This document shows, in pieces, positions 44,469 through 56,399 of a DNA stretch of 64,000 nucleotides; within the stretch, counting starts at the first letter, position 1; every line of letters starts with the position of its first letter. The notes under the pieces are model-generated. The model was not told the origin of the DNA and searched no databases. It saw only the letters and a list, made by a program, of their open reading frames with translations. Source of the DNA: Pinus tabuliformis (Eukaryota > Streptophyta > Pinopsida > Pinales > Pinaceae); contig CM062813.1 of the NCBI GenBank assembly GCA_031772625.1, positions 770,237,117 to 770,301,116 on the forward strand, in the 5' to 3' direction. A program made the translations under genes and the position numbers.

Positions 44469-45890
44469 GAATGTATTGGGTGAATTCTAAAGAGAAAACC
44501 CCAACAAATCTTCCAACAAAGCTCCCATATAACATATTTACTCGTAAAGTGCATCATCTCATTCAAATAAATGAAAGGGAATAAATATGTGTGCAAAAGA
44601 TTTTATCTGCATGGTTTGCATATTAAGATTAAAAATACTCTTCTCATATAAATGGTATTAACAATTATATTCACATCATAATTATTTTAAGGAATAAAGT
44701 AAATATTGTGGAAAGATTGGATTTTACCATAGCAGTAAGTAAAACACGCCATGTCATTAAGAAAGATGAAAATAAATAGACCATATTTATAGGTAACTTA
44801 ACATGATATTTCCATTTGAACTTATAGGGATGAATATAGTTATACACTTGCAATTTTAAGCATAAAACTCAAAGTCAAAGGATCACACTAGCTATGAAAT
44901 CCCGAGAGTTCTCTGTGGAACCTGAGATATAAACATTTTAAAAGGCTAATATTCAGAGAATTAAAATGAATTTGTCCAAAATGAACTAAATTGCACTCCC
45001 ATGGACCTTTAAAAGAAAAAAAAAAAGCTAAAAAAGGAAAGAAGAAAAAAATAAAAAAGTCAACTCTTAACATTCAAAATGACTTTGAAATGAAAGGCTA
45101 GATCATTGCTCATTGAGGAAAATTTATCAAAAGACTCAACTACAATATTACTTTACTACATATGTTGGAAGGGTGTTATCTCTTTCTTTTTGAATTTTCT
45201 TCACATCTTTTTTATATTCCTCTCCTCATCTTCTTGGAACTACTTTATAATTGTGTTTTTTCCCCTTTTTACTAAATGAATTATGTCCCTTTAGTAAATA
45301 TAAACTTTGATATTTGTTCCCAAAGGAAGGGACCACTTTAAACATTCAAATATGCCTTTAAATCAATCATTTTTTTAGGTGATTTATTTCCAATTCTATT
45401 ATCACCAAAAAATTGTGCACGAAAATTGACTAACCATAGTGCTCAACAATGGAGAATGAAATGTGAAAACACACTAGTGATTGTTGGGAGAAATCAAAAA
45501 AAAAAAAACCAAAGATTCCTAATGTTTCCATTTAAAAATCAATCAACACAAAGGCACATCAATAGTTTTGCATGAATCACCATGATTGTTTCTTTGGTGA
45601 CCACATATATCCATAGAAGTAACATATTAGTAGTTTGCAGGCCAAATCAAATTAAATTGACAACTACCAAGTCAAAGGACAAGGTCAGGGAGTTAGTCTC
45701 AAGTCACTAAAGCATTGCAGTGAAATTAAGGAGCCTCCAAATGACCCCCTTTGTTTCCCACTAGTTCACTTAAAGATCAAAACTCATCAATGATCACTGC
45801 ATTTAGGACCCAAAAAAGAGAGAAGCCCAAGCAAAGTTATGTTTCCAATTTGTCTAGAAAACTAGCATTGCATTGTGTTCATAGAGCTCA
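44469..45890. other. AT-rich noncoding DNA, left part unassigned
   Basis: No domain seen. Some of its right part may belong to the 5' LTR of element T, whose left end I cannot locate. Confidence 0.4.
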
Positions 45891-46250
45891 CCACTAGAGA
45901 GCTCCCGAAGGAATTCCTTGAAGAGAGATCATTGTTGCAAGGAGAGGGAAAGGGACCTTCCTTTAGCAAAGTCATAGGGTCTATTTCCCTATCAACTCCT
46001 TTTAGTGTCTCTAGGTTAATATTACAACTCTTTTAATTAAGAAACAAAGAGAATTCTTGCTTCCCAACCTCTATTTTTCATTTTCGTTATTCTCCTTGTT
46101 TCTACTTTGTAACTAATGATCTTGTTTATATTTAGTTTCTTTCTTCATTATTTTTCTTACTAACCATTTTCTTATTTGATCTATGTAGGGAAGAATAACC
46201 TTTTAGTAGTGTGGATTTTAGTACTTCTTTGCTCCAAATGACACACAACA
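45891..46250 (+). repeat. End of the 5' LTR of element T (left boundary unknown)
   Basis: The sequence ends ACACACAACA directly before a primer site of the Tat/Ogre type. Only the right end of the LTR is supported; the start at 45891 is arbitrary. Confidence 0.5.
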
Positions 46251-46253
46251 AAT

Positions 46254-46266
46254 TGGCGACTCCACT
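46254..46266 (+). other. Primer binding site of element T
   Basis: TGGCGACTCCACT lies three bases after the LTR end. It differs from the initiator-methionine site and matches the primer site I associate with Tat/Ogre elements (a tRNA-Arg type). Together with the Tat-like gag at 62200 onward it marks the 5' start of this element. Confidence 0.65.
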
Positions 46267-46273
46267 ATCTTTT

Positions 46274-46589
46274 TGTTATGCAACCAACTCACAAAATAAA
46301 AGAAAATATAGATCAATGAATTGAGAAATAGCATCTTCTAGGGGGAAACCTCCCTTAAATCACATAAATGAACAATTCTTGGATGATACAAATGATAAGA
46401 CCTCCTTGGTATATATAGGAGTCTAAGGGTTCACAATATAATCAGAGCCTACATAATAATAACAATACTGGGCTTCTATGGGGAACAACAATAAAAATAT
46501 GGGGGCTACATGGGCACAACAATAAAAATAAGGGGGATACACTAATAATAAAAATAAGGGGAGTACACTATTAATATAGGGACCTAACA
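46274..46589 (-). repeat. 3' LTR of element G
   Basis: Starts TGTTATGCAACC and ends GGGACCTAACA in + coordinates; similar to 60197-60512 and to the LTRs of B. Confidence 0.88.
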
Positions 46590-46599
46590 TGCCCGTATC

Positions 46600-47200
46600 C
46601 TTTAAAAAAGTATTGTCCTTAACGCTTAAGTAGTTTTGGATGCTTCTATATAAAAGTCTCATCCTCCCATGTGAAAGATTCAACTGGTAAGTTCTTACAC
46701 TTAATGAGATACTCTAAAATTGATCAATTTTGTAGTTGTTGAGTTCTTATTTAAGCAACTGCTTTAGGATCCAATGTGATTTTTCCTTCTTTTTCAAGTT
46801 TTGGCAATACTGTTTGAATTGGGAGCTTGTCACTGATAACCTTCTTTAAGCCTGAAACATGGAAAACTGGGTGTACTCAGAAGATGTAAGAAACTCCAAT
46901 TTGTATGTCGTAGTACCAATATGTTTCAACACCTTGTAAGGAACATAGTACTTGGGTGATAATTTATTATCCTTCTTAGCTTGCTCGAGGGACATTTGTT
47001 TGTATGGTTGTAGTTGTAAAAAAAGGTAGTTGTCTACATCAAAAATTCTTTCATTGTGATGCTAATATGCTTCTTGTTTCATTCGATTATGAGCCAGCGT
47101 GAGGTTATCTTTAAGATTTGTAGAACCTATTGTTGATGCTCGATGTGATCTTCCACTACTTGAGCCTTATAATTTTCTCTTAAAGATGATGTGACGGACG
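46600..47200 (-). pseudogene. Integrase C-terminus and decayed tail of element G
   Basis: On the - strand 47160-46870 contains fragments of HxxxxQVLQILKDNLTLAHNRMKQ type, KKDNKLSPKYYVPYKVLKHIG and YKLEF, the GPF/Y-like integrase end. A short chromodomain-like remnant may lie at 46740-46610, but only scattered residues remain. The upstream half is the segment that B carries in a displaced position. Confidence 0.65.
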
Positions 47201-47960
47201 ATGGATGATATTCATAAAGTGCCATAAATGGGGTCATTTTTTCTGTATTATGGAAGGAAGTGTTATACAACTATTTCGCTAGAGGTAGCCACTTGATCCA
47301 TTGTGTTTGTTTATCAGATACCAAGCAACGAAGATATCCTTCCAAATATTTGTTCACTATATTCATTTTCCCATCAGATTGAGGATAATAAGACGAGCTA
47401 TGAGATAATTGAGTACCAAGAAAATAAAAAAATTCAGTCGAAAAATATCTAGTGAAAATTAGATCTTTGTCACTCACAATAATCTTTGGGTTTCCATGTA
47501 GATTTTGAATTGTTTCCATAAATACAGTAGAAATTGTACTGATTTAAAGGATGAGATAATTCACACAAGTGTGCATACTTGCTAATTCTATCAACTAACA
47601 CCATGATGACACTCTTTTTTTCAGAATTGGATAAACCTATGATAAAATCCATTGAGACCTCCTCCCAATTCCGACTTGGAATGACTAAAGGTTGTAACAA
47701 ACTCTGGGTCTTAATTTTCCAAACTTTATTTTATTGGAAAACCAAACATTTTGCCACAAACTTTTGAATATCAAATTTAAATCCATCCCCAAAAAAATCC
47801 TTCTTGACCTTGTGGTAAGTTTTTAAAAATCCCGAGTGCCCTCCTAAGGGGGAGGTGCAAAATTCCAAAAGAATATTTTGTTTGAGTTGGGAATTCTTAC
47901 AAAGATATAAGCGATCGTTGTACCATAATGAATCATTTTTTTTCTTCAAATAAATGTATC
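47200..47960 (-). pseudogene. Integrase of element G (broken)
   Basis: 47949-47731: LLEFCTSPLGGHSGFLKTYHKVKKDFF, with the HHCC histidine region intact, then FVAKCLVFQ (second cysteine changed to F or lost). 47700-47470: RNWEEVSMDFIIGLSNSEKKSVIMVLVDRISKYAH (first D). 47519-47271: NLHGNPKIIVSDKDLIFTRYF (second D) and SSSYYPQSDGKMNIVNKYL, where the catalytic glutamate of D-G-Q-T-E is replaced. Confidence 0.85.
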
Positions 47961-47999
47961 AGATGTACTGGGATCTTGCTACAAAATTTGAATGTGTGT

Positions 48000-48520
48000 A
48001 CACACCTCTTCATCATTCTTCCATTCATCCCTTGCTTCAGTTATCCAAATTAGCTTGGATAATATAAATGGTACAAATAAATGCTTCCATGTCCTCTTCC
48101 TTTATTAAGAGTACATTTGCAACAACATTTTTCTTCCCTTTTTTGTAGATTATTTCAAAGTCATAACCCAACATATTTGTGACCCATTTTTGCTGCTCTT
48201 CTTAAGATAATCTTTGTTCCAAAAAGTATTTAATACTATCATGATTTTTCTTTTACCTTGAAGTGTCTTCCCATCAGGTAGGGCCGCCATTGATTTAGTG
48301 CATGTAGTATTGCCAACATTTCCTTCTCATAACTAGGTTTGTGTAAATACTTTCCATTGACAGGAATAATTTCAAAAGAAATGAGTCTTCCTTATTGAAT
48401 TAAAACAACACAAATTCCATTTCCTGAGGAATCACATTCCACATTAAATGTTTTGTAAAGTTTACTATAGCTAAAATTGGTGCTTGTCACATTGCCTCTT
48501 TAAGATGTTCAAAGGCCGTA
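48000..48520 (-). pseudogene. RNase H of element G (broken)
   Basis: Fragments include YEKEMLAILHALNQWRPYLMGRHFKV and KYFLEQRLS, GYDFEIIYKKGKKNVVANVL, close to those of B. Upstream, VECDSSGNGICVVL marks the first catalytic D-(A/S)-S region (about 48435-48395). Multiple stops. Confidence 0.8.
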
Positions 48521-49280
48521 GTAGCTTCTAGAGTCCAAGAAAATTCATATTTCTTCAATAGTGTTGTTAAAGGTGTTTCTATTCTCCCATAATTCTTAAC
48601 AAAATTGTGATAATACCCTGTCAACCCAAGAAATCCTCTAAGATGCTTTAGGGTTCTGGGGATTTTCCATTCCTGAATGGCTTTAATTTTGTTAGGGTAT
48701 ACCTTAACACCCTCATGAGATACAATATGACCCAAATATTCCACCTCATGTACTCCAAAGAAATCGTTGGAGGTTTTTGCTTATTACTATTTCTCCTCCA
48801 ATAGTTTGACCACCCTGTTAACATGTTGAACATGATCCTTCCAAGACTTGTTGTACATTAGTATATCATAAAAAAATACTAACAAACATTTTCTAAGGAA
48901 GGGTTTAAAAGTAGAATTCATCAAATCTTGAAATGTGGAAGGTGAATTAGTAAGGCCAAAAGGCATGACCAAAAATTCATAATGATCATCATGAGTTCTG
49001 AATGCTTCTTTCAAAATGTCTTCGGCCTTCATTCTAATTTGATGATATCCTGAACAAGATCCAACTTGGTGAAGTAAATTGCTCCATGTAATTCATCCGA
49101 CAATTCATCAATGACAGGAATGTGAAATTTATCTTTAATAGTGAGCTTGTTGATCTCCTTATAATCCATATACATAGACCATGATCGATCCTTCTTGTTC
49201 ACTAATACTGCTGGAGTAGAGAAAGAACCTTGACTAGGTTGAATTATACTGGCCTCTAGCATTTCTACAACCATACATTC
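48487..49280 (-). pseudogene. Reverse transcriptase of element G (broken)
   Basis: 49274-49029: MVVEMLEASIIQPSQGSFSTPAVLVNKKDRSWSMYMDYKEINKLTIKDKFHIPVIDEL. 49032-48787: [24 protein letters not shown] and [13 protein letters not shown], where YDIL stands for the usual Y-(L/V)-D-D-I, so a catalytic aspartate is lost. 48744-48487: EYLGHIVSHEGVKVYPNKIKAIQEW, LKHLRGFLGLTGYYHNFV. Nearly full length in three frames. Confidence 0.88.
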
Positions 49281-49648
49281 AATTTCACTCTTTTAGGCAT
49301 ATGGATCTACGTAAGGCTTGATGTTTAGAGGAACACTTACTGGAATCAAGTGAATAGCATGATCGCGATCATGAATAGGTGGGAGGCCTTTGGGAGTCTC
49401 AAATACCTTCGAATGATTGTCCAAGACTTTTTTGAGATATGGAGGAAATAAATGATTTTGATGTTTGAACCTCTAGTGAGTATAATTGTGCAATACACCC
49501 CATTGTTATTTCTTTAGAAGCTTTTCATGCAATTAGAGCTGATTATCTTCCCTGGTTTCCCTGCAATACCCTTTAATTCAACTTCCTTTCCTTCCCAAAA
49601 AAAATTCAAGAAAAGTTCTTGAAAATTAAAATTTATTGTCCCCAAAAA

Positions 49649-50487
49649 TTATAACCATTGGACTCCTAGTACAATACCAACACCACCCATTGGAATGGAA
49701 ATCATTTGAATATTCAATACATATTTCCGAATGGTTAGCTTGATATTATGGCACTTTCTAGAGAAATTTATAGTTCCTCCATTTGAAACCATCGCTTGAC
49801 ACTTTGGTGCTGGATATAGAAAGCAATTGAATTCCTTCAACCTTGTATGTTGTGGAAGGCTAGGAGAAAAAGCACTCCCATCTTTATAGTTGTGAGTGGT
49901 AGACTTCTTTGTTGCCATAATTCTGCTTTCAAATTTTCTTGCCACCCTGAATGCTTTCACCAATGAATCAGGTTCCCAAAGGCGAACCTCATGTTGGATG
50001 TTATCCTTTAAAGTACCCATGGAGACATAAATCCTATGATACTATGGAATATCATTTACCCTAATATTCAATTTTTATAATTCCTCAATGTGCTCCAACA
50101 TTGAACCCTTTTGTTTGAGATTTATTAATTGGCTAAAGAAGGTGTTTCCCTTTGTATCCTCATAATGTGCTACCATTTCCTATGTGAAAAATGACCAAGT
50201 GACAAGTGGTTTACGAGAAAAAAACCATCAATACTATACAAATTTATTGGGTTCTAAATATAAATATGCAATGTATAGCTTTTGTGTGTGTTTCACATCA
50301 TGGAGATCAAAATATTGCTCCATCTATGGTATCAATGTTACTGGATTTGTGCCATGAAACTTCCTCATATTGATATTTGGAATGTGGTGGGTCTTAGACC
50401 CAACATTGGAGTCTCTAAAATCATAATTCATATTCCTTTTGTCCACATCATGATTTTCATGGATTACCTTGTCACCAATGGGAAGCC
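49649..50487 (-). pseudogene. gag (C-terminal part) and protease of element G (broken)
   Basis: 50487-49850 contains MRKFHG-NPV-like, EQYFDLHDV, AHYEDTKGNTFFSQLINLKQKGSM and GTLKDNIQHEVRLWEPDSLVKAF, matching B's gag. 49850-49649 gives KCQAMVSNGGTINFSRKCHNIKLTIRKYVLNIQMISIPMGG, the post-active-site part of a gypsy protease ending VLGVQWL. The zinc knuckle and the active-site segment between them are missing, so the frame 50020-49649 fuses gag directly to the protease half. Confidence 0.75.
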
Positions 50488-50492
50488 TTTCT
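50488..50492. other. Left target-site duplication of element H (TTTCT)
   Basis: Identical to 59244-59248 on the other side of element H. Confidence 0.92.
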
Positions 50493-52419
50493 TGTTGATC
50501 TAAAGATGATCTGAGGTTGTCATTAATGTTAACCCAAGTAGCACCAAGCGCTACCCTGATCTTACAAGGGAATTTTGACTCGACAACTTACTCTATCTTG
50601 AGTTAAGGATCTTCTAGATAGATTCCACTTGTCGAGATGTTTCTATTGATATATGGCAGGCCAAGTAATTCTTCAATGTTTGAGAGATATTCATGTATAA
50701 AGTTAGTAACCTCAGTTAGTGGGCTCAAACCCTATGGGGTTGTGGCATGGCACTCATACTTGGTTTTGGTCATTGAATAGTCAATAATTAATAATTTTTT
50801 TAAGCTCCTAAAATCCCTCCTACATTCTCTATAGAAGCCCATCTCAACTCTATAAAAAGAAATCTCATATATCCTCCAAAAGGTGTGATTGTGGCATTTT
50901 TGCTATAACTTCATTTATGCAAAGTCTTAGATTATGAAAGTAAAACCCATTTGATTCATAGTCCTAATGAATGTCGTGACAAAAATTTAGACCTTGGTTC
51001 GCTATATTTTCGGAGATATGATCAGATAAGAGGATTGAAATTCTGTAAAAAGTGGCAAACAGTGCACGGACTATATTTTTCTGTATATCAATTTCAAATC
51101 CGAAGGAGGAAACAATGACATGCGGCATTCCGTACCAGTTAGCTCTACTGAACTAATCCATAATTAGGTTATTGTGAGAGATTGGACATAACTTTATCTT
51201 GACGAGTCCAAATCGGGTCAGACCTGTGGAATTGGAAAGAAGACTCAGAGGAATACTACAGGACCGAAGATCACATATTGGGGATCTAAAATCACAAAGA
51301 TACGTCAGATTAAATATCGTGCTCCTAGAAGGTGAGAAAAACTAGGTCAAGTGTTGTCAAGGGGTGCAAAGGACTAGACTTTCTATGGCAGCAAAGAGCA
51401 AGGTGCAGCAAAATGATGCAACAGAGGTAAGCTACAGGTAAGTATCTTTTGTATATGCATGTTCATTTCTTAATTGCATTAGGTTATTTATATTCTAATT
51501 TGTTGTTTTTGTTTAGCACTGACATATGCTCTGCAGGATGAGGTAAGTTTTGCTATTATCATGTCATGGGTATTTCCTTGAAGACCTTTTGCAAGTATTA
51601 TATATTCATGAAGAGAAGAATCAATGCATAATATAATGTTCTGAAGAGTGAGAAAGGGTAGCATGACAAGAGCAACAATCAAGGTGCAAAACAACAACAA
51701 GAAGTTCACCATATGAAGTATTCAAGTGGGAAGCACTGCATACAATCATTGCAAAAGTATCATTGTACATAGTCATTGTAAAAGCATCATTGTAAAAGTT
51801 GTACAAGTGTTTATCTGCCAAGAGTTTAAGAGGCAGTGTTGGGAGGTCTAGGATCATCATTAGGTGGTTGTGTCATAGTTGGAGTTTTGGTTTAGTGTGT
51901 CTTCTTCTTCTACATCATTCTATATCATTGTAAAGTGGACCATTTTCCCTGGTATAGGAGTCCATTCTTATTTTATTCTTCTATAGGGTGGTAGGCTGGT
52001 GCATGAAGTCACCAACAGGTTCAAGCCTGTGAAAAATTCAGGGTGGTAGGGTGAGTTGTAGCTCATTGGGTGTTGGGGCATCTGTTCAGTTGACTACTGA
52101 AGAATCTCGGGCATTGGAGCATCCATCTAGTGGGTGCTGGAGAAGAATTATTCTCTAGAATTCTAGGAAGTTGTTGATTTCATTTCAGTTGGGGCTGAAG
52201 ATTAAAGAATTTATTAGAAAAGCGTTCGGTGGTTTTTGACCTGGAGGGTGTTTTCCACCTAAAATCTTTATGCCTCCTAGGTTCTTTTATTTAGTGCTAT
52301 TACTGCACAAACATTAATAATAATAATTGAAGATTAACTAATGCTCTAAAAAGATTTAAAAGTGATAATTACTAAGGAATACTAATTCACCCCTCCCCCC
52401 CTCTCAGTATTTTCCAACA
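50493..52419 (+). repeat. 5' LTR of element H
   Basis: Noncoding. A TATA box (TATAAAAAG) lies at 50851-50859. From about 50880, 20-30 bases downstream, begins the segment similar to the leaders of B and G. Relative to the 3' copy it lacks about 80 bases near 51030 and has about 45 extra bases near 51995-52045. Confidence 0.92.
50851..50859 (+). promoter_or_regulatory. TATA box of the element H LTR
   Basis: TATAAAAAG in the 5' LTR, repeated exactly at 57641-57649 in the 3' LTR. It would place the transcript start near 50885. Confidence 0.65.
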
Positions 52420-52420
52420 A

Positions 52421-52433
52421 TTGGTATAAGAGC
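52421..52433 (+). other. Primer binding site of element H
   Basis: TTGGTATAAGAGC follows the LTR almost directly; one base differs from the initiator-methionine tRNA site TGGTATCAGAGC. Confidence 0.85.
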
Positions 52434-52460
52434 TTGGTTCCTTTAGTAACAACTTAACCG

Positions 52461-54060
52461 ATGGAAGTCAGTTTTCAGAGCATAGAGATGGGAAAGTCAA
52501 AGAAGCGGGTTACACAAATTTCAAAGGAAGGTACAGGTACAACAAAATATCAAGAAAGTAACTATTGTGTACCAATCCCTGATTTTGATGCAGATAATTA
52601 CTAGATATGGGAATCTAGGATGGAAGTATCTTTGCAGGCACATGGAGTATGGGAATCAATTGTTTCTGGAGACACATATATTGACTAAGATAAAAGGTAC
52701 AATTCAAAGGCCATGAATGTAATTTTGAATGTTTTTCCAAGTTCTGTGAAAACAAAAGTTAGTCAATGTTCAACAGCTAAAGCTCTTTGGGAAAAGCTTC
52801 ATAATCTCTATTCAACAAAGATATCAGGTCAAGATGTTATTAAAAACTCAGATCCTTCTGAGTATGATGAAGAAGGGTTGACCATAGAATAATTTTCTAA
52901 GGAGGCAATCAAGCTTATAAAAGAGTTCAAGGCTGAGAAGATCCATTCCAATACTCCTGAAGAACAAGTTCAAGGTCTCAAAATTGAAGTTGAAGAACAA
53001 AAATGTATTGAAGAGTCACTTCAAAAGAAGTTGGAAGAAATCAATAAAACAATGACACGATACCTCATGAGAGAAGTCCAACAGAAGCAACAAGAACTTG
53101 ACATAGCATTTGTAGATATTAGCAGGATCACATAAAAGATGCAGGAAGAAGAAATTGAAAGGAAGGAATCTGATCAAAGATACATATCTGCCATTGACCA
53201 AAAGAAAAAGGAATTAGAAACATCTTCAATAGAAATAAGTAAGCTCAGGACTAAAAATGAGAAGCAGAAGGAATAGATACAGGTTCTCAACAGAGAAGTA
53301 GAAAAGACCACTCTTCTCAAGCTACAGGTTGAGGAGGCAGAAAAAGAAGGAAGATCTTGAAAAGATGGTTTCAAGAAGATCTTGCTCAAAAGCAAGAAGA
53401 AATTTATGCAACTCGTGATGAGATCAACAAACTCAAGGGATCGCAAAAAGAATACTTACAAGATAAGACAGATGAAGAAGTGAAAATGAAGGCAATTAAA
53501 GATGGTAAAGCTCCAGTTGATGAAGGTACAAGCTCCATAGTTTTGCAGGATGATTCTAAGAAGGAAGTTGATCAAAGTGAAAAGCCAAAGAAGAATGCTG
53601 CAACTCCAAAGAACAAGACCAAAGAAATCAAGAACAAAGGACAACAAGAAACTACAACACCGCCCCCAAAGAAGAATGAAAAATATTCTAGGTATGTTTG
53701 TTTATTTAATGGTTATTGCTTTTTATGTGCTAACTATGGACATATGGCTATGGATTTTCAAGTTCTTGACAGGTAAAATCATTATCTGCAAAACCCGAGA
53801 AGCATGTTTGAAGGATCACGAGACAGGTTCCATGATGATTTTGTCAAAAGAGAATACGTGCTAGATGGGCCAAATATTGAAGGTTTCAAATTCCATAACT
53901 ATGGCCATAGCGCTCGTGGTTGCATATATCAGATGGAATAGCCTATGGACAACATTGAATGCTTCAAGTGTCGAGACTTTAGACACATAGCCAGAGACTG
54001 CAAACATGAAAATCCTCCAGAAGAGTCTCCAAAGCCATAGAACGAACAGACATGGAAGAA
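52461..54060 (+). pseudogene. gag of element H, with coiled coil and three zinc knuckles (broken)
   Basis: Start ATG at 52461 (MEVSFQSIEMGKSKKRV). The copia gag core gives IWESRMEVSLQAHGVWESIVSGDTY, then ALWEKLHNLYSTKISG. From about 52890 to 53500 the protein is very rich in E, K, Q, L and probably a long coiled coil. A lysine-rich linker follows. Knuckles: CFLCANYGHMAMDF (final cysteine lost), FKFHNYGHSARGC (first pair damaged) and CFKCRDFRHIARDC (53961-54002), intact. The frame changes near 53350. TAA/TAG/TGA stops interrupt about six times. Confidence 0.8.
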
Positions 54061-54104
54061 GAAGAACACTGATAATTGTGCTCTCACTCTCAAGGCTCAA
54101 AAGA

Positions 54105-54560
54105 ACAAAGATATGTGGTATGTTGATAGTGGTTTCTTAACGCATATGACTGGAGATAGAAAGAAATTTTCATCTTTGAAAGAGAATAAGGATGGAACCG
54201 TGTCCTTTGGAAATGATGGATCTTCAAATATTACAGGATCAGGTACCGTCAGTCTCGAAAGCAAAGATGCTCTAGCCAAGAATGTTCTATTGGTTGAAAA
54301 CATGAATCACAATCTGCTCAGTGTTGGACAAAAGTGGGATCAAGGACATGCAATGCTATTCAACCCCACAAAATGTGAAATAAGGAAAGGCAGGTATGGT
54401 AAAATTGTGGCTACAACAAGTCGAGCTCCAAATGACATAGATGTTCTGGATGAAGCAACTAAAGCATGTCTACTAGCTAAAGAAGATGAAAGTTGGTTAT
54501 GGCACAAACGAATGGGTCACATAAACTTTGACAATCTTGTCAGATAAGAAAAAAGGAAGC
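54105..54560 (+). pseudogene. Protease and pre-integrase region of element H
   Basis: The frame 54113-54547 begins WYVDSGFLTHMTGDRKKF, the copia protease active-site block (D-S-G intact, at 54125). It runs through NLLSVGQKWDQGHAMLF and ends SWLWHKRMGHINFDNLVR, the GAG-pre-integrase zinc motif with both histidines. At 145 codons this is the longest well-preserved piece; the stop is at 54545. Confidence 0.85.
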
Positions 54561-55330
54561 AGTACGAGAAATTCCAAAAATCTCAAAACCTTCCAACATC
54601 CTATGTGAGGCTTGTCAGCACAACAAGCAGACAAAATTCAGTTTTAAAACAAAAGAACACTTTTCATCACATCCATTGGAATTAATACATACTGATCTAT
54701 GTGGTCCTATGGGAACAAAAGGCTTAGATGGAGTATTATATTTCATGTTAATGATAGATGACTATACCAGAATGACAGCCATCAGTTTCCTAAAGAAAAA
54801 ATCTGAAGCATTTGAGTGCTTTAAGATCTACAAGGAGTTGGTCGAAAATGAAACTGATTTAAAAATAAAGTGTCTAAGATCAGATAATGGCAAAGAATTC
54901 ACTTCCAAATTATTTTAGCAATACTGTGACAAAAATGGAATAAAAAGACAATTTTCAATAGCACGAACACCTCAGCAAAATGAGTTGCTAAAAGAAAGAA
55001 CAAAACCGTACAGGAAATGGGTAGAAAAATGCTCAAGGACTCAAAATTGGATAAAAGTTTTTGGGTTCAAGCAACTGATACAACAGTATTCATTATCAAC
55101 ATAAGTCTTCTCCAAAATAATTGCAATAAGACCCCATATGAATTATGGAAAGGAAAACTAGATAATGTAAAATATTTCAAAATCTTCGGAAGCAAATGCT
55201 ATATCAAAAGAGAAGATCAAAAGTTGGGTAAGTTTGAATCGCGTGTTGATGAAGGTATCTTTGTTGGTTAATCACTCCAAAGAAATGCCTATAAATGCTA
55301 TAATCTAAGATGAAAACATATATTGGAGAG
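54561..55330 (+). pseudogene. Integrase of element H (broken)
   Basis: The C-x2-C pair (CEACQ) is at about 54607-54620. 54676-54918 gives LELIHTDLCGPMG (first D at 54694), LMIDDYTRMTAISFLKKKSEAF, and CLRSDNGKEFTS (second D at 54883). The glutamate region is QQNELLKERTKPYR, damaged, with a frameshift near 55015. 55017-55271 continues DKSFWVQATDTTVFIIN, KTPYELWKGKLDNVKYFKIFGSKCYI and KFESRVDEGIFVG. Confidence 0.85.
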
Positions 55331-55679
55331 CATAAATGTTACATTTGACGAAGATAGTGTTCTAACGAATAATGATGAGGATCTAGAATCTTTGAAACTT
55401 GAGACAGATGCTGAAAAAGGTACAGTAAGCAACTGTCAACCAGGAAGAAGTAAATAATGATCAACAAGATATATAGGAACAACAAGAAGAAGCTTCTCCA
55501 AAAAGAACAAAAGAATGGATTCAAAAGAACTATCCATCAAATCAAATCATTGGTCACATAAATGAAGGAATTGGAACAAGAAAAGGTCGATAGATTCATT
55601 CATCACAACAAGCTCACATTACTATTCTAGCAACCTTTCAACCTAGTAGTTTTGAGGAAGCCAGCCATAATGAACATTA

Positions 55680-56390
55680 GGTAGCAGCTATGAATGAAGA
55701 ATTGGATCAAATCAAGAAGAATAACACTTTGGAATTAGTTCCATGACCAAAAGATAAAAATGTCATTGGGACTAAATGGTTGTTTAGGAACAAATTGAAT
55801 GAAGATGGACAGGTTACCAGAAACAAAGCAAGATTGGTTTGCAAACGCTATGCACAAGTGGAAGGAATTGATTTCGACGAAACATTTGCACCAGTTGCCA
55901 GAATGGAAGCCATCCGGATGTTTCTCGCCTATGCATGTTCAATAAAAATAAAAGTCTACCAAATGGATGTTAAGTCAGCATTTCTGAATGGAGAATTAGA
56001 AGAAGAAGTTTAAATTGAACAACCTGAAGGTTTTCTATTATCAGAAAAAGAAGACTATGTTTGTAGGTTAAAGAAGGCTCTGTATGGTCTCAAGCAGGAT
56101 CCCAGAGCATGGTATGCTTGCCTTGATGGATATCTACATCAACAAGGGTTCAAGAAAGGTGTTGATAGCAATATTTACATACAAATAGATAAAGATAATT
56201 TAACAATTGTTTAGGTATATGTGGATGATATAATCTTTGGTAGCAATGATGATTGACTAAGTAAGAATTTTGCTACAAAGATGCAAAGTGAGTTCGAGAT
56301 GTCTTTACTTGGCGAGATGACATAATTCTTAGGGCTTCAAATATCTCATCAAGGAAATGCTAAAGAAATTCAAAATGGAAGATTGCAAAC
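55680..56390 (+). pseudogene. Reverse transcriptase of element H (broken)
   Basis: Blocks: [91 protein letters not shown], then KKALYGLKQDPRAWY, and VYVDDIIFGS, with the catalytic YVDD intact at about 56216-56230. It ends with EFEMSLLGEMT-FLGLQI. TAA at 56011, TAG near 56213, TGA near 56256 and TAA near 56321 break it. It is still the best-preserved polymerase in the window. Confidence 0.9.
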
Positions 56391-56399
56391 CCGTCCTTA

